A model generated the notes under the pieces. It worked only from the letters and a program-made list of their open reading frames with translations. It had not been told where the DNA came from and ran no database searches. This document shows, one piece after another, positions 1 through 5,909 of a stretch of 64,000 bases of DNA. The DNA is from UBA3946 sp002385755. GTDB lineage: Bacteria > Bacillota_I > Bacilli_A > ML615J-28 > CAG-698. Position 1 is the first letter of the stretch, and every line of letters starts with the position of its first letter. The stretch lies in the NCBI GenBank assembly GCA_050953085.1, contig JBMNLX010000009.1, positions 124,001 through 188,000 of the forward strand, written 5' to 3'. The position numbers and the translations under genes were made by a program.

Positions 1-1
1 C

Positions 2-1381
2 GATATTTTCGGCGAGAAAGAATTCAAGAGGGAGCCGACCGTTCCCAGGGCCGTTGACGAAATCCTTGAGGATTTAGCCCGCGTCGCTTTCGAACGGCGT
101 ATCATTGATTCGGACGACTACGTCACCTTTGACAATTTTAAGGCAAAGGTAGTCGACGCGATAATTGATCGGCCGGGCGCGGTCATCGATAAATTCTACC
201 GTTTGTACAAGGAGTCGCCGCGCGCCGCGACTGATTACTTGTACCGGCTTTCCCAAGACGTCAATTACATCCAGACTCGCCGGATAAAACAGAACATAAT
301 CTGGCGTCATAAAACCGAATATGGCGAAATCGAACTGACCGTTAATATTTCCAAACCGGAAAAAGACCCGCGCCTGATCGCTCTCCAGAGGCTTCAGCCG
401 GCGGCCGGATACCCGAATTGCCGTTTATGTAAGGAAAACGAAGGTTACCGGGGGCATTTAAACTATGACAGTCGCAGCAACATGAGGATTATCCCGATCG
501 AACTCGTCGGAGAAAAGTGGTATTTTCAATACTCCCCGTACTCGTATTTCGCCGAGCATTCGATTGTTTTGAACGAGCGTCATGTGCCGATGGTCGTAAA
601 CGGCGGCACCTTCCGGAAACTCTTGGCTTTTCTCGATCTGTTCCCGGAATACTTTGTCGGTTCGAACGCCGGTTTGCCGATTGTCGGCGGATCGATCCTT
701 AACCATGAGCATTACCAGGCGGGCAGATACGTCTTCCCGATAGAAAACGCCAAAGAAATCCCCGTCGGCGAGACGGGCGGCGTCGCCGTGAGCCGGCTTA
801 TATGGCCGCTTTCCACGATTCGGGTTAGAGCGGCGGAAAAAGAATCGTTGGTTGCTTTTGCTGAGAAGGTGCTTGAGCGCTGGGCGAACTACGAGAATCC
901 AGCCCTTTCACTATATAATTCTCCAGAGAATATTCACCACACCTTGACGCCGATTGCCCGCCGCGATCGTGGAGGGTATGTTTTCGACTTGATTCTCCGC
1001 TCAAATTACGCGAATGCCTCCTATCCCGACGGCGTTTTCCATCCCCATCCGGAACTTCATCACATTAAGAAAGAAAACATCGGCTTAATCGAAGCGATGG
1101 GGATGGGGATTCTTCCCGGCCGGCTAAAGAAGGAATTCGAGTTAATCGGTCGCTACCTTGAAGGCGAAGAAGACCTCGCGGCGGAACCCTGCCTGGAAAA
1201 ACATCTTCACTGGATGGAAAGGATCAAGCCCATGTACAAGCCGGGCATGGACGCCCCCTTATTCATCCGCGAGGAAGCGGGTAAAGTCTTTTCCGAGGTC
1301 CTCAAGGCCGCCGGCGTGTTCAAGATGGACGCGGCAGGGGAAGCGGCGTTTGAGGAGTTTGCGAGTGATTTGTTACGATAA
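2..1381 (+). CDS. galT: UDP-glucose--hexose-1-phosphate uridylyltransferase (5' end outside window)
   Basis: Leloir-pathway enzyme that exchanges UMP between UDP-glucose and galactose-1-phosphate in the cytoplasm. The frame is open from base 2, so the start lies upstream; an apparent internal start at 203 is only a methionine codon within the gene. About 459 residues are visible, close to the length of the Firmicutes-type (class II) GalT. Supporting features are a cysteine pair near base 420 (CRLC) and the nucleotidyl-transfer signature GGSILNHEHYQAGR near bases 685-726, which carries the catalytic histidines. The C-terminal part is rich in HPHPELHHIKKENIG-like family residues. A strong terminator follows directly, so this is the last gene of its operon; galK or galE may lie upstream. 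Confidence 0.93.
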   Translation, partial: DIFGEKEFKREPTVPRAVDEILEDLARVAFERRIIDSDDYVTFDNFKAKVVDAIIDRPGAVIDKFYRLYKESPRAATDYLYRLSQDVNYIQTRRIKQNIIWRHKTEYGEIELTVNISKPEKDPRLIALQRLQPAAGYPNCRLCKENEGYRGHLNYDSRSNMRIIPIELVGEKWYFQYSPYSYFAEHSIVLNERHVPMVVNGGTFRKLLAFLDLFPEYFVGSNAGLPIVGGSILNHEHYQAGRYVFPIENAKEIPVGETGGVAVSRLIWPLSTIRVRAAEKESLVAFAEKVLERWANYENPALSLYNSPENIHHTLTPIARRDRGGYVFDLILRSNYANASYPDGVFHPHPELHHIKKENIGLIEAMGMGILPGRLKKEFELIGRYLEGEEDLAAEPCLEKHLHWMERIKPMYKPGMDAPLFIREEAGKVFSEVLKAAGVFKMDAAGEAAFEEFASDLLR

Positions 1382-1389
1382 GAACGATT

Positions 1390-1420
1390 GGGAACGCGGA
1401 GACTTCCGCGTTCCCTTTTT
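1390..1420 (+). terminator. Intrinsic terminator of galT
   Basis: An 11-base-pair perfect stem (1390-1400 with 1405-1415) closed by the loop GACT is followed by five T residues. It begins nine bases after the galT stop codon. Confidence 0.9.
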
Positions 1421-1536
1421 ACGGGTCTGTCAAAAATTCTTTTGATAACTAAACATGTTACTGCCGCTCCTCAATTTTCTGCAATTTTCATAGTAATTAG
1501 CGATTACGAAAGGTCTTTATTCTAAAATTTTGTCAC

Positions 1537-1564
1537 TTGACAAAAATGAAAAAAAGTGTATAAT
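1537..1564 (+). promoter_or_regulatory. Promoter of the tRNA array
   Basis: A perfect -35 box TTGACA (1537-1542) and a perfect -10 box TATAAT (1559-1564) are separated by 16 bases. tRNA-Lys begins 19 bases after the -10 box, which fits a short 5' leader. The sequence is a full consensus sigma-A site. Confidence 0.88.
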
Positions 1565-1583
1565 ATAATAGCTGGATATGCAT

Positions 1584-1659
1584 GCACCTTTAGCTCAGTT
1601 GGTAGAGCAATTGACTCTTAATCAATGGGTCCGGGGTTCGAGTCCCCGAAGGTGTACCA
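1584..1659 (+). tRNA. tRNA-Lys (anticodon CTT)
   Basis: A 76-base cloverleaf. The acceptor stem GCACCTT pairs with AAGGTGT with one G-U pair. The anticodon loop CTCTTAA gives CTT, which reads AAG. The T arm carries GGTTCGAGTCC and CCA is encoded at the 3' end. It is first in an array of four tRNAs. Confidence 0.95.
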
Positions 1660-1703
1660 TTTTTTTTGTTATAAGATGTCACGATATTTTTTTATAAATG
1701 CCG

Positions 1704-1732
1704 TTGAAAAACCTTAATAAAAATGATATTAT
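1704..1732 (+). promoter_or_regulatory. Internal promoter before tRNA-Arg
   Basis: TTGAAA (1704-1709), a 17-base spacer and TATTAT (1727-1732) lie 29 bases before tRNA-Arg. The same TGATATTAT form of the -10 region recurs before gcvT and secA in this window. Confidence 0.6.
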
Positions 1733-1760
1733 ATTAAGGCGACGCTTCGGCAGCAAATAC

Positions 1761-1835
1761 GCGCCTATAGTAAAATGGATATTATGAGGGACTCCGAAGC
1801 CCTAGTTGCAGGTTCGATTCCTGCTAGGCGCGCCA
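1761..1835 (+). tRNA. tRNA-Arg (anticodon CCG)
   Basis: A 75-base cloverleaf with acceptor stem GCGCCTA/TAGGCGC, anticodon loop CTCCGAA (CCG, reading CGG), T arm GGTTCGATTCC and encoded CCA. The last anticodon-stem pair is an A-G mismatch. Confidence 0.93.
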
Positions 1836-1846
1836 TTGAAAATTGA

Positions 1847-1932
1847 GCGGGCATGGCGGAATTGGTAGACGCGCCAGTTTCAGGAGCTGGTAGTGAATAA
1901 CTGTGAGAGTTCAAGTCTCTCTGCCCGCACCA
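1847..1932 (+). tRNA. tRNA-Leu (anticodon CAG)
   Basis: An 86-base class II tRNA with a long variable arm, acceptor stem GCGGGCA/TGCCCGC, anticodon loop TTCAGGA (CAG, reading CUG) and encoded CCA. It starts 11 bases after tRNA-Arg, so the two are cotranscribed. Confidence 0.95.
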
Positions 1933-1943
1933 TTATACATTGC

Positions 1944-2021
1944 CGGGATGTAGCTCAGCTTGGTTAGAGCGTTTGCTTCGGGAGCAAAAGGCCGTGCGTT
2001 CAAATCGCATCATCCCGACCA
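1944..2021 (+). tRNA. tRNA-Pro (anticodon CGG)
   Basis: A 78-base cloverleaf with acceptor stem CGGGATG/CATCCCG, typical of bacterial tRNA-Pro. The anticodon loop TTCGGGA gives CGG, which reads CCG. CCA is encoded and a run of six T residues follows, which may end the tRNA transcript. Confidence 0.95.
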
Positions 2022-2088
2022 TTTTTTCTGCAAATCATGACCACGAAAAGGCGAGCACAATTAAAATATAAAAAAATTAAAAAAATGC

Positions 2089-2116
2089 TTGACATTTATT
2101 TTTCGTGTGATATAAT
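2089..2116 (+). promoter_or_regulatory. Promoter of the riboswitch-controlled matrix gene
   Basis: Perfect TTGACA (2089-2094) and TATAAT (2111-2116) boxes with a 16-base spacer. Transcription would start near 2123, about 20 bases before the riboswitch core. Confidence 0.9.
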
Positions 2117-2140
2117 ATGAAAAAAGTAAATATTAATGAA

Positions 2141-2213
2141 AAAGCCAAACCTAAAGTGATTTAGGGACGGAAAGCTATAGGGCCTTCAAGGGATTGAAGG
2201 CAGCCAGTTGCCA
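2141..2213 (+). promoter_or_regulatory. Cyclic-di-GMP-I (GEMM-I) type riboswitch aptamer
   Basis: The region follows the GEMM-I order: a CCAAACC strand at 2145-2151; a P2 hairpin CCTAAA/TTTAGG capped by the GNRA loop GTGA; the internal motif GGGACGGAAAGC at 2164-2175; a P3 hairpin CCTTCAA/TTGAAGG with loop GGGA; then AGCCAGTTGCC closing P1. By alignment to the Vc2 riboswitch the ligand-contacting A47 and C92 equivalents are A2172 and C2211, but the position equivalent to G20 appears to be C2145. The 3' strand of P1 overlaps the 5' arm of the following terminator (2211-2213), so ligand binding and termination should compete. Family identity rests on recognition of conserved segments, not on a covariance-model search. 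Confidence 0.8.
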
Positions 2214-2246
2214 TTATTTCTTTTGATTTGAAATAATGGTTTTTTT
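2211..2246 (+). terminator. Riboswitch-linked intrinsic terminator
   Basis: A 10-base-pair perfect stem CCATTATTTC/GAAATAATGG (2211-2220 with 2230-2239) and seven T residues lie 33 bases before the next start codon. The stem reuses the last bases of the aptamer, the layout of a transcriptional expression platform. If the aptamer folds, C2211-C2212 are taken from the terminator, which suggests that ligand turns the downstream gene on. Confidence 0.85.
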
Positions 2247-2278
2247 ATTTACTAGAGACTAACTAAGGAGGTGAAAAA

Positions 2279-2783
2279 ATGTCCGCTCAAAAAAGTTATT
2301 TTAGACGTTATTGGCCTTTCGTACTGATTTTTGTTTTAGCGCTTGTTACCGTTTTTTCATACGCATACTGGGACAGCCTGCAAGAATCCGATGATATTGA
2401 CGATATTACCATCGGTGAAGGCGTGACCTTATCTATTAATAAGGTAGTTGTTTTGGAAGGAACCCTGGTTCCCGAGGAAGCAGTTTTAAAAGCAGGCGAC
2501 GTAACCGAAGTTGTTTATACGTATACGGTGTCCCTTGATAAAGAGATTTCGGAAGAATTGAATCTTGTCGTTGAGTGCACGAATAAGGCTATTGACAACA
2601 ACGAAGCCTTAGGCGACTTCTTTAACGTCACGATTACCCCCGATTCAACGACTATTCAAAATAGTCCGGTAGAGGTTACGGTTAAAGTAACGTTAAACGC
2701 GCCGAACCCAAGCCGAATATGATCAAATCGCAGGCAAGCAATTATCCTTTACGTTAAACTTCACGGCATCAAAACAAGAATAA
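2279..2783 (+). CDS. Secreted TasA/camelysin-like matrix protein, copy 1 (+1 frameshift)
   Basis: Preceded by a perfect AAGGAGGTGA ribosome binding site (2265-2274). The uninterrupted frame stops at 2722 (147 residues), but the adjacent frame from base 2712 to the TAA at 2781-2783 encodes AEYDQIAGKQLSFTLNF, which matches the C-terminus of the neighbouring paralogue at 2982. The gene therefore carries one extra base between 2705 and 2712; repaired, it would be about 167 residues. Residues 11-30 form a hydrophobic signal segment followed by SYAYWDSL, like the aromatic-Asp motif after the signal peptide in TasA and camelysin. Residues about 50-70 (LVPEEAVLKAGDVTEV) are shared with the copies at 2982 and 5342. 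Expected to be exported and processed by the SipW-like peptidase encoded nearby, under riboswitch control. Whether it forms fibres is inference. Confidence 0.75.
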
Positions 2784-2854
2784 ATTGTTAAAATCGGAAA
2801 ATCTCACACCAATATATACCGCGAATATCTACGGTAATGTATTGTTTTGTCCTC

Positions 2855-2892
2855 AAAAAAAAGTCAAATTCTGCTCCAATTTGACTTTTTTT
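2855..2892 (+). terminator. Terminator after matrix protein 1
   Basis: Stem AAAAAAGTCAAATT/AATTTGACTTTTTT (within 2855-2870 and 2878-2892) with a seven-base loop CTGCTCC. The flanking A and T runs make it bidirectional in form. The loop sequence is complementary to 2949-2955 downstream. Confidence 0.85.
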
Positions 2893-2913
2893 AAAATTAT
2901 AATTACAAATAAG

Positions 2914-2940
2914 TTGCAAAAACGAGCGATTTATTATAAT
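2914..2940 (+). promoter_or_regulatory. Probable promoter of matrix protein 2
   Basis: TTGCAA (2914-2919) and a perfect TATAAT (2935-2940) with a short 15-base spacer. Transcription would start near 2947, at the edge of the right inverted-repeat arm. Confidence 0.5.
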
Positions 2941-2981
2941 ATATTATTGGAGCAGCATTTGATTATTGTGAGGACATAACA

Positions 2982-3482
2982 ATGATTCGTAAAACGACTT
3001 TGCCGTTAGTTTTCGGCTTGGTATTTTTACTTTTAACCATTACGGTTACTACCTACAGTTTTTGGGATAAACTAACCGCCGCCGACGAGGATAAGGCGAT
3101 CGTTCTCGGATCCGGGATCGATTTAATTGTCGAGAAGGTGGAGTTAACGCCGCCCGCGGGTAAATACCTGGTGCCCAAGGGCGCCGTGAAAGGCGTTAAT
3201 GACGTTGACGAGATTGTTTTGAATTACGACGTCCAGTTGTCGGAAAAGGCGCTTAACGATTTACATTTGGTAATTAAGGCGGAAAACGTGACGATTGGCG
3301 GCAGTTCTCAATATGCTTATCTCGTGAACATTGAAATTGAGAAAGAACGAGAAGTCGTGAATAACGACAAGGTGGCCGTAGTGGTAAAAGTCTTCTTAAA
3401 CAACCCGGATGACGAATCCGTCTATCAGGAGGTAAAAGGGAAGGCGATTAAGTTTGAGTTGCATTTTACCGCTCAACAATAA
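2982..3482 (+). CDS. Secreted TasA/camelysin-like matrix protein, copy 2
   Basis: A 166-residue protein with a short basic N-terminus, a hydrophobic segment at residues 7-25 and the motif TTYSFWDKL directly after it, matching the processing region of copy 1. The mature part is acidic, rich in beta-forming residues and free of cysteine. It shares the block LVPKGAVKGVNDVDEIVLNYDV with the copies at 2279 and 5342. The ribosome binding site GAGGA at 2970-2974 is eight bases before the ATG and can be masked by the inverted repeat. The SipW-like peptidase gene starts 15 bases after the stop, so the two are likely cotranscribed. Family call (TasA/camelysin-like) rests on architecture and context, so distant homology is not proven. 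Confidence 0.75.
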   Translation: MIRKTTLPLVFGLVFLLLTITVTTYSFWDKLTAADEDKAIVLGSGIDLIVEKVELTPPAGKYLVPKGAVKGVNDVDEIVLNYDVQLSEKALNDLHLVIKAENVTIGGSSQYAYLVNIEIEKEREVVNNDKVAVVVKVFLNNPDDESVYQEVKGKAIKFELHFTAQQ

Positions 3483-3497
3483 TAAGGACATTGGAAA

Positions 3498-4046
3498 ATG
3501 GAGGATAGAAAAAAGAAGAGGAAAATATTTACGGTAATAATCAACGTCATATCTTATATATTGTTATTGATTCTTGCCGTTTATGTTGTCATGCATTTTA
3601 TTTTCCCCCGCCATGTTATAAAGATTTTCCGGTTTCAACACATCACCGTCTTAACCGACAGCATGGAACCCGTCATCAATGTCGATGACGTGATCATTAT
3701 TAAAAATTTCAATCCTGATCGTTTGAAAAAAGGCGATATCATTACTTTTTATGTTGATCTCAATAATGACGGCAAGAAAGAAATGGTGACGCATTATTTC
3801 TATGAGAGTGTCCTCGGCGATGACGGCAAAACTTTATACCGGACGATAAGCAATGTTTCGACGACGCCGGACGGATGGGAAATCGGCGCGGAGGATATCG
3901 TCGGTAAATACGTCGGTCGTATCCCCGGTGTTGGCAAGATCATCCGATTCTTCCGGCATCCTATCGGTATTTTGGCGTTGGCAATCAACATATTTCTTAT
4001 ATATTTAATATACCGGTTGATAAAAGGAAAAGAGCAAACCATATAA
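3498..4046 (+). CDS. sipW: SipW-like (ER-type, S26B) signal peptidase I
   Basis: A 182-residue membrane protease. Transmembrane segments lie at residues about 10-33 and 155-175. The catalytic serine is S55 in TDSMEP. The general base is a histidine (H99 in VTHY) instead of the lysine used by ordinary bacterial LepB, which is the hallmark of the archaeal/eukaryotic-type S26B family that includes Bacillus SipW. A second, ordinary lepB exists at 51643, so this enzyme is dedicated to special substrates. Its neighbours on both sides are secreted proteins with an aromatic-Asp motif after the signal segment, as in SipW substrates TasA and TapA. The ribosome binding site AAGGA is at 3484-3488. Confidence 0.9.
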   Translation: MEDRKKKRKIFTVIINVISYILLLILAVYVVMHFIFPRHVIKIFRFQHITVLTDSMEPVINVDDVIIIKNFNPDRLKKGDIITFYVDLNNDGKKEMVTHYFYESVLGDDGKTLYRTISNVSTTPDGWEIGAEDIVGKYVGRIPGVGKIIRFFRHPIGILALAINIFLIYLIYRLIKGKEQTI

Positions 4047-4057
4047 GGGTCGGGAAA

Positions 4058-5233
4058 ATGAAAAAAATTAGGTTATTGATTTTGAGTTTCATAATGATAT
4101 TTATATTATTCGTCCAAGTGTCGCTTGGATTTTTTGACAATAACTCAATCAATGACCAACTTTTTGTTCCAATCGGTGTTTGGACGACATTAGATGATCC
4201 GGCAACGCCCGAAACGGTTAAGGATTATCTCGAAACGTTGGATACGATCATCGAGACTCGTCCGAATATGGAGTCCGCAGATATCGCCGATTATTTGCAA
4301 GAAATATTGTTTGAGGAAAACGAGGAAGGCGAGCAGCAACTTGACGAGATTTTCGCCGATTATACGCTCGGGGAAATTATCGAAACAATTGATTTGATTA
4401 TTGAGTTTACCGAAGCGTTTTTGGTGTTCGATAAGGATAACAACCCCGTATTTCCCAATCCTCAGCTTGTCGACGCGGTCAATATCGATCTGGGGGGACC
4501 GCTAAATCCCGGGGAGTATCGTATCGTCAATAAAGTAATCCAAACCGCTAACTTGTCGAATATTCATTGGTGGTCGCCCATTGCTTTGCAGTTAACGATG
4601 GAAGATCCTTTGGGCGGCGATATTAGCGATTATGTCATCGAGGTTTTATTCGACGCCCGCCCGTATGATGAAAACGCCCCGTTTTCCTATAATTATTTGA
4701 TCCGCGACAAAACTTCATGGGATAATAACCGGGCTCAGGATGAAATCGACATCGGTGAAAATCAGTTGGTACCCGTAGCTTATGATGTCGTTTTTAATTC
4801 GGTCGTCTACCGCGACAAGGGCGATGGCTTCGTTCCCGTCAATTATCGTCATATGTACGCGGCCCCGCAGTTTACCGGCAACTGGAGCCGGCTTCCCATC
4901 GGACCCAACATATATTTGGGACCGCCGACCGGCGAGTATGACACGCCGATCGGCTCGCAGCAGGAAATATTGCGCTTTGATAATCCCCGCCGCCGCGCCG
5001 GCTTGGTATTAATCGGCAAGGCCAACGGGACGCGGTCCGAGTTGAGAATCGACATCCCGGAGCGCAATCCGCGCAACGGCGACAGCGTTCCGTTAATGCC
5101 CGTGGCAATCGTCGTCAGCCGCGGCTTGGAACTTGACGGCAACGGAAACCCGCTTCCGACGCAGTCTGATTTAATGATCGAACCCTTAATCACAATGCGG
5201 GTAATCGAGGGCCAGGTTTGGACCGGCGATTAA
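4058..5233 (+). CDS. Large secreted protein of the matrix locus, unknown family
   Basis: A 391-residue protein with a signal segment at residues 4-25 followed by LGFFDNNS, resembling the sites in the two small matrix proteins. Residues about 45-125 are strongly acidic and helical. Residues about 145-390 look like beta-rich domains with PNPQLVDAVNIDLGGPLNPG and other loops with many Pro, Gly and Asn. There is no cysteine in the mature part, no LPXTG motif and no C-terminal membrane anchor. It begins 11 bases after sipW and ends at a strong terminator, so it is the last gene of the sipW transcript. By position it could be an accessory or anchoring subunit, the role TapA plays for TasA, but no family was recognised. 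Confidence 0.7.
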   Translation: MKKIRLLILSFIMIFILFVQVSLGFFDNNSINDQLFVPIGVWTTLDDPATPETVKDYLETLDTIIETRPNMESADIADYLQEILFEENEEGEQQLDEIFADYTLGEIIETIDLIIEFTEAFLVFDKDNNPVFPNPQLVDAVNIDLGGPLNPGEYRIVNKVIQTANLSNIHWWSPIALQLTMEDPLGGDISDYVIEVLFDARPYDENAPFSYNYLIRDKTSWDNNRAQDEIDIGENQLVPVAYDVVFNSVVYRDKGDGFVPVNYRHMYAAPQFTGNWSRLPIGPNIYLGPPTGEYDTPIGSQQEILRFDNPRRRAGLVLIGKANGTRSELRIDIPERNPRNGDSVPLMPVAIVVSRGLELDGNGNPLPTQSDLMIEPLITMRVIEGQVWTGD

Positions 5234-5254
5234 ATTATAAATTGTGAGAAACCA

Positions 5255-5286
5255 ACGGAATTAATTGTTAATTCCGTTTTTTTTTT
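5255..5286 (+). terminator. Terminator of the sipW transcript
   Basis: Perfect 10-base-pair stem ACGGAATTAA/TTAATTCCGT (5255-5264 with 5268-5277), loop TTG, then ten T residues in total. Confidence 0.92.
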
Positions 5287-5341
5287 GCTTGTCTTATTTT
5301 TTTTCCCGGCGAATATAATTTAACGAAAGCCGGAGGTAATC

Positions 5342-5770
5342 ATGAGACGTCTTGTTTTGCTTGTTTCCGTATTTTTTTTGGCGCTTGTCGTTTTCGGTAA
5401 TGTTTGCTCGTCCGAAAAAGACACTCTAAATTTTACGCTCGCCTCGACAATACCCGAAAACAAAAAACTAATCCCCCGGGGAGCCGTGTTGGGAAAAGAC
5501 GATGTCGATGAGATTAAGATTGTTTATAAGATTCAAACGGGAAAAAATAGAATATCGGACTATGGAATAACCATCCGCAAAATAACAATCGGTGAAAAAG
5601 CCGTTTGTCATTCGCTTTTAAATTATGAAGTCAACATGTCGCCCGACGGCCGCGGATCTTTTATCCTGACGATTATTCTTACTTTAAACGAAGCGAAATG
5701 TCGAGATGAATATCTCGCGGTTTGCGGGAAAACTATTTCATTTGAGGTTCAAATACGTTTTTATCGTTAA
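5342..5770 (+). CDS. Secreted matrix-protein paralogue, copy 3 (short)
   Basis: A 142-residue protein with a clear signal segment at residues 3-20. It shares LIPRGAVLGKDDVDEIKIVYKI with the copies at 2279 and 2982, placing it in the same family, but it lacks the YWD/FWD motif after the signal and has four cysteines (residue 22 and three in the mature part) that the others lack. It has its own start region after the terminator at 5286: a TATAAT at 5314-5319 and ribosome binding site GGAGG at 5332-5336. GNVC at the signal end is not a good lipobox. It may be a diverged subunit or cap of the same structure; this is inference. Confidence 0.7.
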   Translation: MRRLVLLVSVFFLALVVFGNVCSSEKDTLNFTLASTIPENKKLIPRGAVLGKDDVDEIKIVYKIQTGKNRISDYGITIRKITIGEKAVCHSLLNYEVNMSPDGRGSFILTIILTLNEAKCRDEYLAVCGKTISFEVQIRFYR

Positions 5771-5909
5771 TATCTCGCTAGCATTTCTCCGGATATTTTG
5801 ATATAATAAATTAGTGAAAGAGAGCTTTGAAGCGTGTTTTCAGGATAAGATCATTTGACCGGGCCGGGAAAGCCGCCCGATAAACAGTAGTAAACGGGAT
5901 AGGGGCATT

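Larger units (their letters stand above)
2842..2982 (+). repeat. Large imperfect inverted repeat over promoter and RBS
   Basis: Left arm 2842-2880 and right arm 2946-2982 are nested inverted repeats. CTGCTCCAAT (2871-2880) pairs perfectly with ATTGGAGCAG (2946-2955). TTGTTTTGTCCTCA (2842-2855) pairs with TGAGGACATAACAA (2969-2982) with one mismatch. The right arm contains the ribosome binding site GAGGA and touches the start codon of the gene at 2982. The left arm contains its own terminator hairpin, whose loop is the 10-base pairing segment. The 65 bases between the arms hold a likely promoter. Confidence 0.75.

Noticed and set aside
2785..2979. A 64-codon open frame between the two matrix genes
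   Set aside because: It is made of the terminator, inverted repeat and promoter sequence and has no ribosome binding site.
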